From: Moritella marina ATCC 15381
Lineage (GTDB): Bacteria > Pseudomonadota > Gammaproteobacteria > Enterobacterales > Moritellaceae
Length of the DNA: 64,000 bases
Direction of reading: 5' to 3'
Assembly: GCF_008931805.1 (NCBI RefSeq)
Contig: NZ_CP044399.1
Coordinates: 3,273,370 to 3,337,369 of the forward strand
The notes under the pieces are model-generated. The model had not been told where the DNA came from, ran no database searches, and saw only the letters and a program-made list of their open reading frames with translations. Both the position numbers and the translations under genes were made by a program. Positions 18,049 to 28,057 of this stretch are shown piece by piece (position 1 is the stretch's first letter; every line of letters starts with the position of its first letter).

Positions 18049-18720
18049 ATGGAAGAACATACTTTGTCAGAACATAGCATTATAATTCGTCAGCTTAATC
18101 GCCAGCCTTACAGCACTATATTTGACGCGATGAAAGCGTTTACTGAAAACAGAGACGAAAATACGAAAGATGAGCTTTGGTTAGTTGAGCACGATCCAGT
18201 ATTTACTCAAGGCCAAGCAGGTAAAGCTGAACATATGCTTGCCACAGGTGATATACCAGTGGTACAAGCCGATCGTGGTGGTCAAGTGACCTACCACGGA
18301 CCTGGTCAGCAAGTCGTGTACTTTTTACTTGATATTAGACGTCGAAAGCTAGGCGTTCGTGCGCTTGTAACACACATCGAGAATGGTATTGTAGCTACAT
18401 TAGCTGAATCAGGTGTTGAAGCATACCCTCGAGCAGATGCACCCGGTGTTTATGTCGCAGACAAAAAAGTTGCCTCTCTCGGCTTAAAAATCAGAAAAGG
18501 GTGCTCATTCCATGGTTTAGCTTTGAATGTAAACATGGACTTATCACCTTTTCTGCGTATTAACCCTTGCGGTTATGCGGGCTTAGAAATGACCCAAACC
18601 AGTGATCTTGGTGGTGCTACCAGCTTAGAAGAAGTTCAACCTAAGCTAGTCGAACACCTATGTTCCCTGCTAGAATACACCCAATTAACTTTCAAAGATG
18701 GATTAACAGAGCATGAGTAA
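18049..18720 (+). CDS. lipB: Octanoyl-[acyl-carrier-protein]:protein octanoyltransferase
   Basis: LipB moves octanoate from acyl carrier protein to lipoyl domains, the first step of lipoate synthesis. The 223-residue protein has the family blocks [28 protein letters not shown], the catalytic Lys region KVASLGLKI and the catalytic Cys in RINPCGYAG. The ATG used gives a short acidic lead; an in-frame TTG five codons later is possible. It overlaps lipA by eight bases, so the two-step pathway is encoded as a coupled pair. Confidence 0.95.
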   Translation: MEEHTLSEHSIIIRQLNRQPYSTIFDAMKAFTENRDENTKDELWLVEHDPVFTQGQAGKAEHMLATGDIPVVQADRGGQVTYHGPGQQVVYFLLDIRRRKLGVRALVTHIENGIVATLAESGVEAYPRADAPGVYVADKKVASLGLKIRKGCSFHGLALNVNMDLSPFLRINPCGYAGLEMTQTSDLGGATSLEEVQPKLVEHLCSLLEYTQLTFKDGLTEHE

Positions 18721-19678
18721 AACCGTTCGATTAGAGCCAGGCGTTAAACTTCGCGACGCAGATAAAATGGCTAAAATTCCAGTAAAAATTATTGCTACTG
18801 AGAATGATGAGATCCTGCGTAAGCCATCGTGGATGAAAATCCGTCTACCGAAAAGCTCTGCTCGCATCCAAGAAATTAAGAATGTGATGCGCGAAAACAA
18901 CCTGCATTCAGTTTGTGAAGAAGCATCATGCCCTAATTTATCTGAGTGCTTTAACCACGGTACTGCAACCTTTATGATCATGGGTGCAATTTGTACTCGT
19001 CGTTGCCCATTCTGTGATGTTGCCCATGGTAAACCATTACCACTAGTGCAAGAAGAACCGCTTAAATTAGCGCAAACAATTGCTAAAATGAAGCTTAAAT
19101 ATGTGGTGATCACATCTGTAGATCGTGATGATTTACGTGATGGTGGCGCACAGCATTTTGCTGATTGCATCCGCGAGATTCGCTTATTAAACCCGGAAAT
19201 AAAAATCGAAATTTTGGTACCAGATTTCAAAGGCCGTATGGATAAAGCATTAGAAATCTTTAAAGATACACCACCAGATGTATTTAACCACAATCTAGAA
19301 ACAGCACCGCAACATTACAAAATGGCGCGTCCAGGTTCTGATTACCAGTGGTCTTTACGTTTATTAAAACGCTTTAAAGAAATGCACCCAAGCGTACCAA
19401 CTAAGTCAGGTCTCATGATGGGCTTAGGTGAAACGAATGAAGAAATTGCTGAAGTGATTAAAGATCTTGCTGAGCACGGTGTAACTATGCTGACATTAGG
19501 TCAATATTTACAACCTAGCCGTCATCACTTACCAGTGAAACGTTACGTGCACCCTGATGACTTTGATGCGCTAGGCGAACTAGCTAAAGAAGTTGGTTTT
19601 GAGCATGCAGCTTGCGGTCCCTTCGTACGCTCTTCATACCATGCCGATTTACAAGCACAAGGCAAAGAAGTTTCTTAA
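18713..19678 (+). CDS. lipA: Lipoyl synthase
   Basis: LipA is a radical-SAM enzyme that inserts two sulfurs into octanoyl groups. The radical-SAM cluster is CTRRCPFC (Cys94, 98, 101), and the auxiliary sulfur-donor cluster is the CX4CX5C set at Cys68, 73 and 79. The conserved C-terminal RSSYHAD is at about 306-312 and supplies the serine ligand. Length 321 equals E. coli LipA. It follows lipB with an eight-base overlap. Confidence 0.97.
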   Translation: MSKTVRLEPGVKLRDADKMAKIPVKIIATENDEILRKPSWMKIRLPKSSARIQEIKNVMRENNLHSVCEEASCPNLSECFNHGTATFMIMGAICTRRCPFCDVAHGKPLPLVQEEPLKLAQTIAKMKLKYVVITSVDRDDLRDGGAQHFADCIREIRLLNPEIKIEILVPDFKGRMDKALEIFKDTPPDVFNHNLETAPQHYKMARPGSDYQWSLRLLKRFKEMHPSVPTKSGLMMGLGETNEEIAEVIKDLAEHGVTMLTLGQYLQPSRHHLPVKRYVHPDDFDALGELAKEVGFEHAACGPFVRSSYHADLQAQGKEVS

Positions 19679-19695
19679 CTCTTAACTTGTGTTGA

Positions 19696-19738
19696 ATTAA
19701 AGCTAACACGATCCGTTGGGTCCGCTGTTAGCTTTAAT
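19696..19738. terminator. Hairpin after lipA, probable terminator
   Basis: ATTAAAGCTAACA at 19696-19708 pairs perfectly with TGTTAGCTTTAAT at 19726-19738 around a 17-nt loop. No long T tract follows on the plus strand. It lies between the convergent ends of lipA and the coiled-coil gene. Confidence 0.55.
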
Positions 19739-19798
19739 CCATTTAGCCTCAGCTTACTTCCACAACTCTCTTACGCACTCTGTTCTTTACTTTAGCTA

Positions 19799-20503
19799 TT
19801 ACTCTGGTGATTTAGCAGCTTCTTTCTCAAAATAAGTACTTGGCGCTGTAAATAAACGTTTTGTCGCATCAACTGGAATTTCAAACACCCCTTTAATAGC
19901 CCCTTTCGTTGCCCCCTTAGATGCATTTTCACCGATCTTATCACTCTCTTTAACCAAAGTTTCAACACGGGTTAATGTCGGCGGTATATCAACACGGACT
20001 TTTTCAATTTGGGTTAAAACTGGTGGCACTAATTGGTTAATATCATCAACACGCTTATTGATCTCATCAACACGCGTTAAGATGCTGGGGATTTGTTTAT
20101 TAACCGCATCCACTCGCTTCAATACTGCTGGTAGTTCAGCGCGTACAGCAGCGACCTCTGACAACATAGCGGGTATCGCCACACGGATAGCTTCTGTTTC
20201 AGCTAAAATTGCAGGTACACTAACGCCAACGCTATCACGTACCGCCGCCACTTCCGTAAGTATATCGGGAATATTTTGCTCATTGATTAATTCGATTTGT
20301 GTGACTATTGCCGGGATTTGCACCGCAATATCATCAATTTCCTGCAATATATCTGGAAGCGCCTTACGCACTTCGCTTACTTCTTTGGTCAAATTCAGCA
20401 CTGCGTAAGAAAAGTAACTTAAACTAGCAGCGATCAAAGCAGCAGCTAATACCGTCGATGCATTAAATCGTGTCGCTGCTTTATGTTCATCTTGTTGAGT
20501 CAT
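19799..20503 (-). CDS. Membrane-anchored protein with a Pro-phased 14-residue coiled-coil repeat
   Basis: I do not recognise a characterised family. The 234-residue protein has a short N-terminal tail, one membrane segment at about residues 16-38, and then a repetitive stretch to about 180. The repeat is 14 residues long (two heptads): a hydrophobic residue, Pro, x, Ile/Val, Leu, then spaced Ile/Val at heptad positions, as in IPAMLSEVAAVRAE, LPAVLKRVDAVNKQ and VPPVLTQIEKVRVD. I count nine units, with insertions of one, four and seven residues in three of them. A Gly/Ala-rich KGATKGAIKG segment and a tail with VDATKRLF follow. It is a lone minus-strand gene downstream of proBA. Topology suggests an inner-membrane protein with a long rod domain. 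Confidence 0.85.
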   Translation of the reverse strand: MTQQDEHKAATRFNASTVLAAALIAASLSYFSYAVLNLTKEVSEVRKALPDILQEIDDIAVQIPAIVTQIELINEQNIPDILTEVAAVRDSVGVSVPAILAETEAIRVAIPAMLSEVAAVRAELPAVLKRVDAVNKQIPSILTRVDEINKRVDDINQLVPPVLTQIEKVRVDIPPTLTRVETLVKESDKIGENASKGATKGAIKGVFEIPVDATKRLFTAPSTYFEKEAAKSPE

Positions 20504-20570
20504 TTGTCTTCCTACTTTAGCTAAGTTGAGATAAGTTGAATTGCGCTAAGTTAAATATAGCGAATATAAA

Positions 20571-20600
20571 AAAGGCAGTCACCTATAACAGGACTGCCTT
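20571..20600 (-). terminator. Rho-independent terminator of proBA
   Basis: AAGGCAGTC at 20572-20580 pairs with GACTGCCTT at 20592-20600. On the minus strand the stem is followed by a T run. It sits about 60 bases after the proA stop. Confidence 0.8.
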
Positions 20601-20662
20601 AACATTTAGTCAAATTAACAAGGCCATTTTTAATAAGGCAAGTTAAATGAGTACGAACAAGT

Positions 20663-21919
20663 TTATGGACGAATTAAACCATCACCAATTGCAATCCATT
20701 TATAAGTTGTTAACTCTTCTAACCCCATCGGACCACGAGCATGTAACTTTTGCGTTGACACCGCGACTTCAGCACCTAAACCGAACTGGCTACCATCAGT
20801 AAATCGCGTACTTGCATTAACGTAAACAGCCGCTGAGTTAACCGCATTTAAGAAACGTGTCGCATTAGTCAGGTTATCCGTTAAGATCGCATCTGAGTGC
20901 TCTGTCGAATGCTCACGAATATGGACAATAGCTTCTTCAACATCACTCACAACTTTAACGCCTAAAACCAACGCTAGCCATTCTTGATCAAAACAGTCCG
21001 CTGTCGCTACGTGCAGGTTTTTGGCATTCACGTTTGATAAAGCAATATGTGCTTTTGGTTCAGCACGTAATTCCACATTATTTTGTGCTAAGCGTTCAGC
21101 AAGTAACGGCAAGAATGTATCAGCAATAGTTTTATGCACTAATACCGTGTCTAATGCATTACAAGCAGAAGGGCGTTGTACCTTGGCATTTTCAATGATC
21201 GCCAATGCATCTTCAACATTAGCAGACGCATCAACAAACGCATGGCAAATTCCCATGCCACCCGTGATCACCGGAATAGTGCTTTGCTCTTGGCATAGAC
21301 GGTGTAAACCTGGACCACCGCGTGGGATGATCATGTCGACATACTTATCCATTTTCAATAATGCCGTCACCAATTCACGGTTTGGATCTGCAATGACCTG
21401 AATTGCATCTTTTGGTAATTGTGCTTTTTCTAGTGCAGCTTGAATGACATCAACTAGCACAACATTTGAATGCACGGTTTCTTTACCGCCACGTAAGATA
21501 GCCGCATTACCTGTTTTTAAACTTAATGCAGCAATATCAATCGTAACATTTGGACGCGCTTCATAAATTACGCCCATCACACCTAACGGAATACGACGTT
21601 TTGATAAACGCAGGCCATTTTCTAATACTTTGCCTTCTGACTCTGCGCCAACCGGATCAGGTAACGCGATCACACTACGTACATCCGCAATAATGGCTGC
21701 AAGTCTTGCATCTGTTAATAATAGACGATCAAGTAACGCATCCGTTAAACCATTTTCTTTACCCGCATCGATATCTTTCGCATTGGCGACTAAAATATCG
21801 CCTTGGCGATGCTCAAGTTCACAAGCAATACATTCTAATGCATTATTCTTTGCTGCCGTTGTTAGCGTTGCTAATTCATAACTCGCAGCTTTGGCTTTTT
21901 TTCCTAATTCTTGTAACAC
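20663..21919 (-). CDS. proA: Gamma-glutamyl phosphate reductase
   Basis: ProA reduces glutamyl-5-phosphate to glutamate semialdehyde with NADPH in proline synthesis. The 418-residue protein is an aldehyde-dehydrogenase-like enzyme of normal length. Visible family blocks are [29 protein letters not shown], the catalytic Cys in [12 protein letters not shown] and [23 protein letters not shown]. It starts ten bases after the proB stop, and a terminator follows, so proBA is a two-gene operon as in E. coli. Confidence 0.96.
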   Translation of the reverse strand: MLQELGKKAKAASYELATLTTAAKNNALECIACELEHRQGDILVANAKDIDAGKENGLTDALLDRLLLTDARLAAIIADVRSVIALPDPVGAESEGKVLENGLRLSKRRIPLGVMGVIYEARPNVTIDIAALSLKTGNAAILRGGKETVHSNVVLVDVIQAALEKAQLPKDAIQVIADPNRELVTALLKMDKYVDMIIPRGGPGLHRLCQEQSTIPVITGGMGICHAFVDASANVEDALAIIENAKVQRPSACNALDTVLVHKTIADTFLPLLAERLAQNNVELRAEPKAHIALSNVNAKNLHVATADCFDQEWLALVLGVKVVSDVEEAIVHIREHSTEHSDAILTDNLTNATRFLNAVNSAAVYVNASTRFTDGSQFGLGAEVAVSTQKLHARGPMGLEELTTYKWIAIGDGLIRP

Positions 21920-21929
21920 GGTATCTTCC

Positions 21930-23033
21930 TTAAAATAAAACTAAATCATCGCGATGAATAGCTACTGCACCGTAGCCATAACCTAATTTACTTTCAATAT
22001 CACACGAGTGGCAACCTGCTATGATAGTCAGTTCGTCACTGGTATAGCGACAAATTCCGCGCCCTAGGAACTTGCCTTGTAATGTCTGTACTTGCACGAT
22101 ATCGCCACGTTTAAACGTCGCGATCACTTCGGTAATACCTTTCGGTAGTAAGCTACTGCCTTTTTGACGAACTGCATTCACAGCACCGTCATCAATCACA
22201 ATAACACCTGATGGTGGCGGCCCAGCAAGGATCCACTGCTTACGGCTTTCCAGCGGCGTTATATGTGAAGGAAATAAAGTACCAACACGCTTGCCTTCGG
22301 CAACACGCAATACCACATCTTCAGCAACACCCGCCGCAATAACAACATCAATACCAGAACGGCATGCAATTTCAGCCGCTTGTAATTTGGTCGCCATACC
22401 GCCAGTGCCTAAGCCTCCGACAGTACCACCGGCTAATTGACGTAATTCGTCATCAATCACATCCACAACTTCAATGAGCTTCGCGTCTGGGTTACTGCGC
22501 GGATCGGCGGTAAACAGGCCCGCTTGATCGGTAAGCAACATAAGCGTATCAGCATTCGCTAAAATAGCGGCTAATGCGGATAAGTTATCATTGTCCCCGA
22601 CTTTAATTTCAGCTGTCGCAACGGCATCATTTTCATTAATGATCGGCACAATACGGTTATCTAACAATGCGCGCATCGTATCGCGCGCATTTAAAAATCG
22701 TTCACGATCATCAAGATCAGCACGTGTCAACAACATTTGGCCGACATTCAAACCATAGATATTAAACAGGCTTTGCCAAATAAAAATAAGCTGACTCTGA
22801 CCAATAGCGGCCAACATCTGCTTATTCGCCATGGTGGGGGCTAATTCAGGGGCGCCTAAATGCTCACGCCCAGCAGCGATCGCACCAGATGTGACGACAA
22901 TAATGTCATGCCCTTGTTTGTACAACTCTGCACACTGACGAACCAATTCAACCATATGCGCACGGTCTATTTTAGACGTGCCGCTGGTCAATACACTGGT
23001 TCCTAACTTCACCACGATGGTTTTCTTAGCCAT
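21930..23033 (-). CDS. proB: Glutamate 5-kinase with PUA domain
   Basis: ProB phosphorylates glutamate, the committed and usually proline-inhibited step of proline synthesis. The amino-acid-kinase domain shows [10 protein letters not shown] at the start, [10 protein letters not shown] near residue 50, NENDAVA near 134 and [12 protein letters not shown] near 210. A C-terminal PUA domain (about 275-367) follows, as in enterobacterial ProB. Length 367 equals E. coli. It is the first gene of proBA, downstream of crl in the same direction. Confidence 0.96.
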   Translation of the reverse strand: MAKKTIVVKLGTSVLTSGTSKIDRAHMVELVRQCAELYKQGHDIIVVTSGAIAAGREHLGAPELAPTMANKQMLAAIGQSQLIFIWQSLFNIYGLNVGQMLLTRADLDDRERFLNARDTMRALLDNRIVPIINENDAVATAEIKVGDNDNLSALAAILANADTLMLLTDQAGLFTADPRSNPDAKLIEVVDVIDDELRQLAGGTVGGLGTGGMATKLQAAEIACRSGIDVVIAAGVAEDVVLRVAEGKRVGTLFPSHITPLESRKQWILAGPPPSGVIVIDDGAVNAVRQKGSSLLPKGITEVIATFKRGDIVQVQTLQGKFLGRGICRYTSDELTIIAGCHSCDIESKLGYGYGAVAIHRDDLVLF

Positions 23034-23117
23034 TTAACTCATTCTCGTTACTAACTTAACCAGTATTTTGACCTGAGAAACACTTTTATACAATAGCGGA
23101 AAGCTTGATAGGCGGGG

Positions 23118-23142
23118 AAAGTACAGCGAAACACTGTACTTT
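23118..23142. terminator. Hairpin between crl and proB
   Basis: AAAGTACAG at 23118-23126 pairs with CTGTACTTT at 23134-23142 with a 7-nt loop. On the minus strand CCCC rather than T follows, so it is a poor terminator in the direction of the genes; it may be a weak crl terminator or part of the proB leader. Confidence 0.4.
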
Positions 23143-23220
23143 TATCAGATCACACGTAGCATTTATTCGTAAACCACAGGATCAGGTAGAATTGATGAAA
23201 ATAACAACATAATGAGGATG

Positions 23221-23631
23221 CTACGCTGCAGACAAGATTAACGTCTTAGCTAAGATAGAGGATGGTTTAAGGTTAAAGTGCAATTGCTCTGTCAAACACA
23301 CAGATAATTTTTCGTAAAAAGCATTAAGCGATTGTGTCACTTCTTGCTGGCATGCTTTAGGGATTGACGTAACGATCCACTCACCGGCTTTATTATAAGT
23401 ACCAAACTGATAGTGGTATTCAAAGGTATGCTCCACTAACTTCATCTCTAACCACCAACCATAAAACTGGCGTTCGTCAGGCTCTGCATTCGCATCAATA
23501 CAGACACTAAAGCAATCAAAGAAAAATGCCGTAGGTTGGCAATTATTTTCTCTCAAATAAGGGCCGAGTGCATTTAAAATACGAATACGTTTACGAAAAT
23601 AAATTAAATTTGGGTCAGTCGGTATTACCAT
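23221..23631 (-). CDS. crl: Sigma factor-binding protein Crl
   Basis: Crl binds the stationary-phase sigma factor RpoS and helps it form holoenzyme. The 136-residue product aligns with E. coli Crl over ALGPYLRENNC, AFFFDCFSVCID, ERQFYGWWLEMKL, FEYHYQFGTYNKAGEW and the C-terminal helix. The ATG follows GAGAGA at a suitable distance. It lies upstream of proBA on the same strand, the same neighbourhood as in E. coli. Its presence implies that the host has RpoS. Confidence 0.93.
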   Translation of the reverse strand: MVIPTDPNLIYFRKRIRILNALGPYLRENNCQPTAFFFDCFSVCIDANAEPDERQFYGWWLEMKLVEHTFEYHYQFGTYNKAGEWIVTSIPKACQQEVTQSLNAFYEKLSVCLTEQLHFNLKPSSILAKTLILSAA

Positions 23632-23872
23632 AATGATTATCTCTCATTAGTTGTTCGTGATAAGCGAGACGTGATGAGCTAAGCGTTATAAATAATTAAC
23701 TATAGATGTGGGAGGATAACTAATAAGTATAGTGAACAATAAGGCAGGAGCAAATTATAAGGCTAAATAATAGCGACAAAACAGAATAAATAACCAAGTA
23801 AATACAGCGTTGCTATTTACAACACTGTTTAGTAACGAGAATACAGGCTGACCTACATTCTCGTCAATTTAA

Positions 23873-24334
23873 TTAGCCTTGCTTACAGATTGGCTCTACG
23901 AATTCAATAGCCATATCCCAAGGTAGTTCGATCCAAGTATCTTGACTGATACGAGTAACAAAATCGTCAACTAAATGCTCACCAAGTGGCTTAGCATAAA
24001 CCGTTACAAATTTAGCTTTCGGGTACATGCTGCGAATTTTCTTCGCCGTTTCACCGCTATCAACTAAGTCATCAATAATAATAAAACCTTCGCCGTCGCC
24101 CGGAGCTGATTTTAACACTGTCATATCACGCTGATGATCGTGGTCGTAGCTTGAAATACATACAGTATCAACATGACGTAATTCTAATTCACGTGCAAGA
24201 ATAGCTGAAGGTACTAAACCACCACGGCTAACCGCAATAATGCCTTTCCACTGTGATGCAGGAAGCAGCTTACGAGCAAGTTTACGCGTATCGCGCTGTA
24301 AATCATCCCAAGATACTATAAATTTATCAATCAT
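23873..24334 (-). CDS. gpt: Xanthine-guanine phosphoribosyltransferase
   Basis: Gpt salvages guanine and xanthine by joining them to PRPP. The 153-residue length equals E. coli Gpt. The PRPP-binding motif is [14 protein letters not shown] near residue 85, and the early block [22 protein letters not shown] and the base-binding WIELPWDM near the C-terminus are conserved. It is a single gene, divergent from pepD; a short inverted repeat (ACGAGAAT at 23835-23842, ATTCTCGT at 23857-23864) lies downstream. Confidence 0.95.
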   Translation of the reverse strand: MIDKFIVSWDDLQRDTRKLARKLLPASQWKGIIAVSRGGLVPSAILARELELRHVDTVCISSYDHDHQRDMTVLKSAPGDGEGFIIIDDLVDSGETAKKIRSMYPKAKFVTVYAKPLGEHLVDDFVTRISQDTWIELPWDMAIEFVEPICKQG

Positions 24335-24658
24335 TTAACCAACCTCTATATACACTTAGCGAATGCGCCAATGTGTAGCAATATAAAATCATCAACGACG
24401 GGTTTATGCACAAAAAAGATCCCTTTGCACACTCAATTTGTAACCTGTAAAGATACCAGCACTTGACCCGGAGGACAAGTTATTAGCTGGAGATTACCTC
24501 TTAAGGAGCAGGATAAAACAGCAACTTGTTTACGGTATCGCAGAACTATAGATTAACACAGTCTATTTGGCATATTCCTCTTTACTATAGCAATAAACTG
24601 GAACATCCTTTGTATCATGCTAAATATAATGATTAATTCCAATTAAGGAGCTACCCAA
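24335..24658. promoter_or_regulatory. Divergent gpt/pepD intergenic region with pepD -10 element
   Basis: This 324-bp gap serves both genes. A perfect TATAAT at 24625-24630 lies about 30 bases before the pepD GTG, but no convincing -35 box sits 16-18 bp upstream. AAGGAG at 24645-24650 is the pepD ribosome-binding site. I see no other clear element in the rest. Confidence 0.4.
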
Positions 24659-26116
24659 GTGGCAAATTTAAGTAATTTAGAACCGCAAGTTGTCTGGAAT
24701 ATTTTTGAGCAAATGTGTGCGAACCCACGCCCTTCAAAGCATGAAGAGAAAGTCTCGGCATGGATCCAGCAATTAGCTAAAGATCATAATATCGAATGCA
24801 AAGAAGATAAAGTCGGTAACCTGATCCTGCGTAAAGCTGCAACTGCGGGTATGGAAGACCGTAAAGGTGTCGTACTACAAGCACACATGGACATGGTTCC
24901 ACAAAAAAACTCTGACACCGAGCACAACTTTATTACCGACCCTATCGATGCGTATGTTGACGGCGAATGGGTGACAGCCCGTGGGACAACATTAGGTGCT
25001 GATAATGGCATTGGTCTAGCGGCAAGCCTTGCTGTTATTTTCTCAGACGACATCGAACATGGCCCACTTGAAGTACTTGTTACTATCGATGAAGAAGCTG
25101 GCATGACGGGCGCATTTGGTCTTGAAGCAGGTTGGTTAGAAGGTGAGATCCTGCTAAACACAGATTCAGAAGACGAAGGCGAGGTTTACATGGGCTGCGC
25201 TGGCGGTATCGACACCACAGTATCTTTCCCTATCGAACGTGAAGACACACCAGCTGATCACCAAACATTTGAAGTATCTATTTCAGGTCTAAGAGGCGGT
25301 CACTCGGGTGTTGATATTCATCTTGGTCGCGGTAATGCAAACAAATTACTGGCTCGTTTCTTAAAAGAAGCAGGCCGTGATATGGGTGTGCGTCTGGTTG
25401 AGATTAACGGTGGTTCACTACGTAACGCCATCCCACGTGAAGCGTTTGCCGTTATTAGTGTTGCGCCTGCACAACGTGAAGAGTTTAAAGCCTGTTTAGA
25501 GTTCTTTGCTAAAACAATTAAAAAAGAACTTATCGCGACTGAACCTGACTTCTCAATTTCATTGTTCCCTGTGCCAAATGAAGACACGGTAATGACTCAA
25601 GATTGCCAGGCTCGCCTTATTGCTGCGCTGAACGGTGTATTCAATGGTGTAATGCGCATGAGTGATGAAATTGAAGGCGTTGTTGAAACATCATCTAACC
25701 TAGGTGTTATTCAATCTCGCAGCAAAGCAGTGCATATTCAATGTTTGATCCGTTCTTTAGCTGACTCTTGCCGTCTTGATGCCCAAGAAATGATCGCATC
25801 GGTATTTGAGCTTGCGGGTGCCAACGTCACATTTAGCGGTGCTTACCCAGGCTGGAAACCAGATACAAGCTCACCAGTGATGCAGATCATGCGTGATGTA
25901 TATGAAAAAGAATTTGGTTCAATTCCAAAAATCATGGTTATCCATGCTGGCCTAGAGTGTGGCTTATTCAAAACGTCATACCCGACAATGGACATGGCAT
26001 CATTTGGCCCAACCATTTGCTTCCCACATTCTCCAGACGAGAAAGTGAAAATCGAAACAGTAGGCATGTTCTGGAAATACTTACTGGCGATCCTAAAAGC
26101 GATCCCTGCGAAGTAA
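24659..26116 (+). CDS. pepD: Aminoacyl-histidine dipeptidase (peptidase D)
   Basis: PepD is a cytoplasmic M20-family metallopeptidase that cleaves Xaa-His and other dipeptides. The 485-residue length equals E. coli PepD. Metal-site motifs are visible: LQAHMDMVPQ near residue 79, LGADNGIGLA near 117 (the bridging Asp), the catalytic Glu pair in TIDEEAGMTGA, NTDSEDEGE and the final His in FPHSPDEKV. GTG is the start, with AAGGAG eight bases ahead. A strong terminator follows. Confidence 0.96.
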   Translation: MANLSNLEPQVVWNIFEQMCANPRPSKHEEKVSAWIQQLAKDHNIECKEDKVGNLILRKAATAGMEDRKGVVLQAHMDMVPQKNSDTEHNFITDPIDAYVDGEWVTARGTTLGADNGIGLAASLAVIFSDDIEHGPLEVLVTIDEEAGMTGAFGLEAGWLEGEILLNTDSEDEGEVYMGCAGGIDTTVSFPIEREDTPADHQTFEVSISGLRGGHSGVDIHLGRGNANKLLARFLKEAGRDMGVRLVEINGGSLRNAIPREAFAVISVAPAQREEFKACLEFFAKTIKKELIATEPDFSISLFPVPNEDTVMTQDCQARLIAALNGVFNGVMRMSDEIEGVVETSSNLGVIQSRSKAVHIQCLIRSLADSCRLDAQEMIASVFELAGANVTFSGAYPGWKPDTSSPVMQIMRDVYEKEFGSIPKIMVIHAGLECGLFKTSYPTMDMASFGPTICFPHSPDEKVKIETVGMFWKYLLAILKAIPAK

Positions 26117-26180
26117 GTTAAAACACGCTAGAGCGAGGATGCTATAAGTATACGTCCTCGGTCAACGGTCAACGGTCACA

Positions 26181-26207
26181 AAGCCAAGTCTCATACTTGG
26201 CTTTTTT
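26181..26207 (+). terminator. Rho-independent terminator after pepD
   Basis: AAGCCAAGT at 26181-26189 and ACTTGGCTT at 26195-26203 form a 9-bp stem with a 5-nt loop, followed by T residues. Confidence 0.88.
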
Positions 26208-26269
26208 GTAGCTAAAATACTAATATAACGACAACATAAGGCTACAACATCCATTAATGGTGATCGTCT

Positions 26270-26710
26270 ATGAATGAAATTCTCGAACTACAGACCAATC
26301 AAGTGTCTTTTATCAGTGGTTTAATGGCTGGTTTTTCTTTATCTATCGCCGCGCAGATTTTACGTAATCACCACAAGAGTATCTATAGCACCATCACCCT
26401 GCTCATGTTTACGCTGACATCTTTACTCTTTGTTGTTGCCCTGTATATCGATGTGCGTTTAAGCATCGAAGTGGCGGCCATCACGACCTTTTCCATGCCG
26501 GTATTAGAAAAAATAAGTCAAGTACGCGCGATTGGTACCGCATCAGCTAGCGCGGCCTTATTTTTGTTCATTATCGCTATCGGTATGTTAACGTGGTTAC
26601 AAGGTAGGATCGCTGGCATATGCGGATCACTACTCGCCTTTATCGCTTTACTATTCGTTATCATCGCCAAATATAAAATTGATGCCATTGCACTTTTATT
26701 ACATGGATAG
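26270..26710 (+). CDS. Hypothetical four-helix inner-membrane protein, 146 aa
   Basis: I do not recognise the family. The product has four likely membrane segments, at about residues 14-31, 39-60, 92-111 and 117-137. The second and third are separated by a polar stretch with DVRLSIEV and MPVLEKISQVRAIGTASASA. No catalytic motif is evident and there is no cleavable signal. It follows the pepD terminator and precedes another envelope-type gene by about 100 bases; a candidate promoter between them suggests separate transcription. A small membrane protein of unknown function is the safest reading. Confidence 0.75.
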   Translation: MNEILELQTNQVSFISGLMAGFSLSIAAQILRNHHKSIYSTITLLMFTLTSLLFVVALYIDVRLSIEVAAITTFSMPVLEKISQVRAIGTASASAALFLFIIAIGMLTWLQGRIAGICGSLLAFIALLFVIIAKYKIDAIALLLHG

Positions 26711-26730
26711 CTATTACAGCTGTATACCCA

Positions 26731-26758
26731 TTGAGGGATGACGCTAGGCGGTTATATT
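26731..26758 (+). promoter_or_regulatory. Candidate sigma-70 promoter for the gene at 26809
   Basis: TTGAGG at 26731-26736 and TATATT at 26753-26758 with a 16-bp spacer match consensus at four and five of six positions. The site lies 50 bases before the likely ATG of the following gene. Confidence 0.4.
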
Positions 26759-26808
26759 TGTTACAATTTAGCGAAAAAAAACGATCCTATTTAAAGAATA
26801 AGCGAGTG

Positions 26809-27210
26809 ATGATGAAAAAAATACCCATTTTAATAATCAGCCTAGCAAGTTGCTTGTCGACATTTGCGGTTCAAGCGAATAATGCGAATGACGCATGGGA
26901 TGCCTCTAAAGACGCGATGGGAGAAGCATGGGATAAAACCAAAGAAGCAACGAATAAAGCGATAGAAGCCGCAAAAGGTAAAACGGATGAGCTATTAGAA
27001 AATAGTGCAGATAACAGCGATGAGTGGTTCGAATCCTTAAAACAAGGAGCTGAATCTGGCTGGGATAAAACCAAGCAAAAAGTAGAAGAGTTGCAAAAAG
27101 AATTAGATGAAGCCAAAAAATCAACATCAGAAGATGAAAAAGAACAAAAATCAGCAACGCCAGAAGCAGCGCCGATTGATAAAGCTATTCCTGAATGGCA
27201 AAAAGCTTAG
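26809..27210 (+). CDS. Hypothetical periplasmic helical protein, Lys/Glu/Ala-rich
   Basis: The likely product is about 133 residues, starting MMKKIPILII; an upstream in-frame start at 26731 would bury the signal peptide. A Sec signal peptide ends near AVQA-NN. The mature protein is highly charged and helical, with repeated segments AWDASKDAMGEAWDKTKEA and GWDKTKQKVEELQKEL. The pattern is of an 11-residue amphipathic repeat, like LEA/apolipoprotein-type or YtxH-like proteins. The tail is Glu/Lys/Pro-rich. No enzyme motif is present. A role in membrane or protein stabilisation under stress would fit, but that is inference. Confidence 0.75.
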   Translation: MMKKIPILIISLASCLSTFAVQANNANDAWDASKDAMGEAWDKTKEATNKAIEAAKGKTDELLENSADNSDEWFESLKQGAESGWDKTKQKVEELQKELDEAKKSTSEDEKEQKSATPEAAPIDKAIPEWQKA

Positions 27211-27295
27211 CGCTAACAAGTTAGCACTAAGCTTTATTCAGCAAGATATTGCCTAAAGATATACTCTTAAAAATAATTGAATGACAGTTTCACGA

Positions 27296-28057
27296 TTAAA
27301 TACCGCTGCCACCCACTTCATCACTTTCTTCATGTAAACCACATTCACGCTTTAGACCAAAGAAGCGTGTTTCTTCTTCCGTCATGCCAACTTGCAGTGG
27401 TCGAGATGTATGCACATCGCCAACCGATACATAATTTTGCTCCCACAGCGGGTGGTAATTTAATCCGTTGTCTTGCAAATAATAATGAATTTCTTTGTTA
27501 GTCCAATCAATAATAGGCAAAAATTTAAAACAGCCGTTTTGAATAGACAATACCGGTAATGCTTCGCGACTTGATGACTGACTGCGGCGTAAACCAGAGA
27601 ACCACACTTGCGCTTCTAATTCTTTTAGCGCACGTTTCATTGGTTCTACTTTATTAAGCACATTGTACTGAGTAATTCCCTCGACACCCTGTTCCCATAA
27701 TTTACCATAACGCGACTCCTGCCAAGCAGCAGACTGCGGCGCGGTATATATCTGTAAATTAAGGTTTAGTTGCTCTGTTAATTCATCAATAAACTGATAT
27801 GTCTCAGGAAACAAATGCCCGGTATCGGTCAAAATAACCGGAATATCAGCTTTAAACTGTGTTAATAAATGTAAACAAACTGCCGCTTGGATACCAAAAC
27901 TTGATGACAATACTAATTTATCACCTAATTCTGTTACAGCCCAATCGACACGTTGCTGCGCTGTCATGTCCTCTAGCTGAGCATTAACCACTGTTAAAGC
28001 CGCTTTCTGACTAGCTTTATCTAACGTTAATAATTCATCTAGGTTCAATTTAGCCAT
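27296..28057 (-). CDS. cysH: Phosphoadenosine phosphosulfate reductase
   Basis: CysH reduces PAPS to sulfite with thioredoxin or glutaredoxin in sulfate assimilation. The 253-residue protein has the PP-loop-like [11 protein letters not shown] near residue 51, [26 protein letters not shown] and a C-terminal ECGLH, which holds the redox Cys. The paired cysteines of APS-type reductases are absent, so it is a PAPS (enterobacterial) type. It ends a cysJIH operon and overlaps cysI by eight bases. The short tail after ECGLH is slightly longer than in E. coli. Confidence 0.95.
   Translation of the reverse strand: MAKLNLDELLTLDKASQKAALTVVNAQLEDMTAQQRVDWAVTELGDKLVLSSSFGIQAAVCLHLLTQFKADIPVILTDTGHLFPETYQFIDELTEQLNLNLQIYTAPQSAAWQESRYGKLWEQGVEGITQYNVLNKVEPMKRALKELEAQVWFSGLRRSQSSSREALPVLSIQNGCFKFLPIIDWTNKEIHYYLQDNGLNYHPLWEQNYVSVGDVHTSRPLQVGMTEEETRFFGLKRECGLHEESDEVGGSGI

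Noticed and set aside
20058-20408. Long open plus-strand frame opposite the coiled-coil gene
   Set aside because: It is a by-product of the repeated codons on the minus strand; it has no ribosome-binding site and its repeats mirror those of the minus-strand protein.
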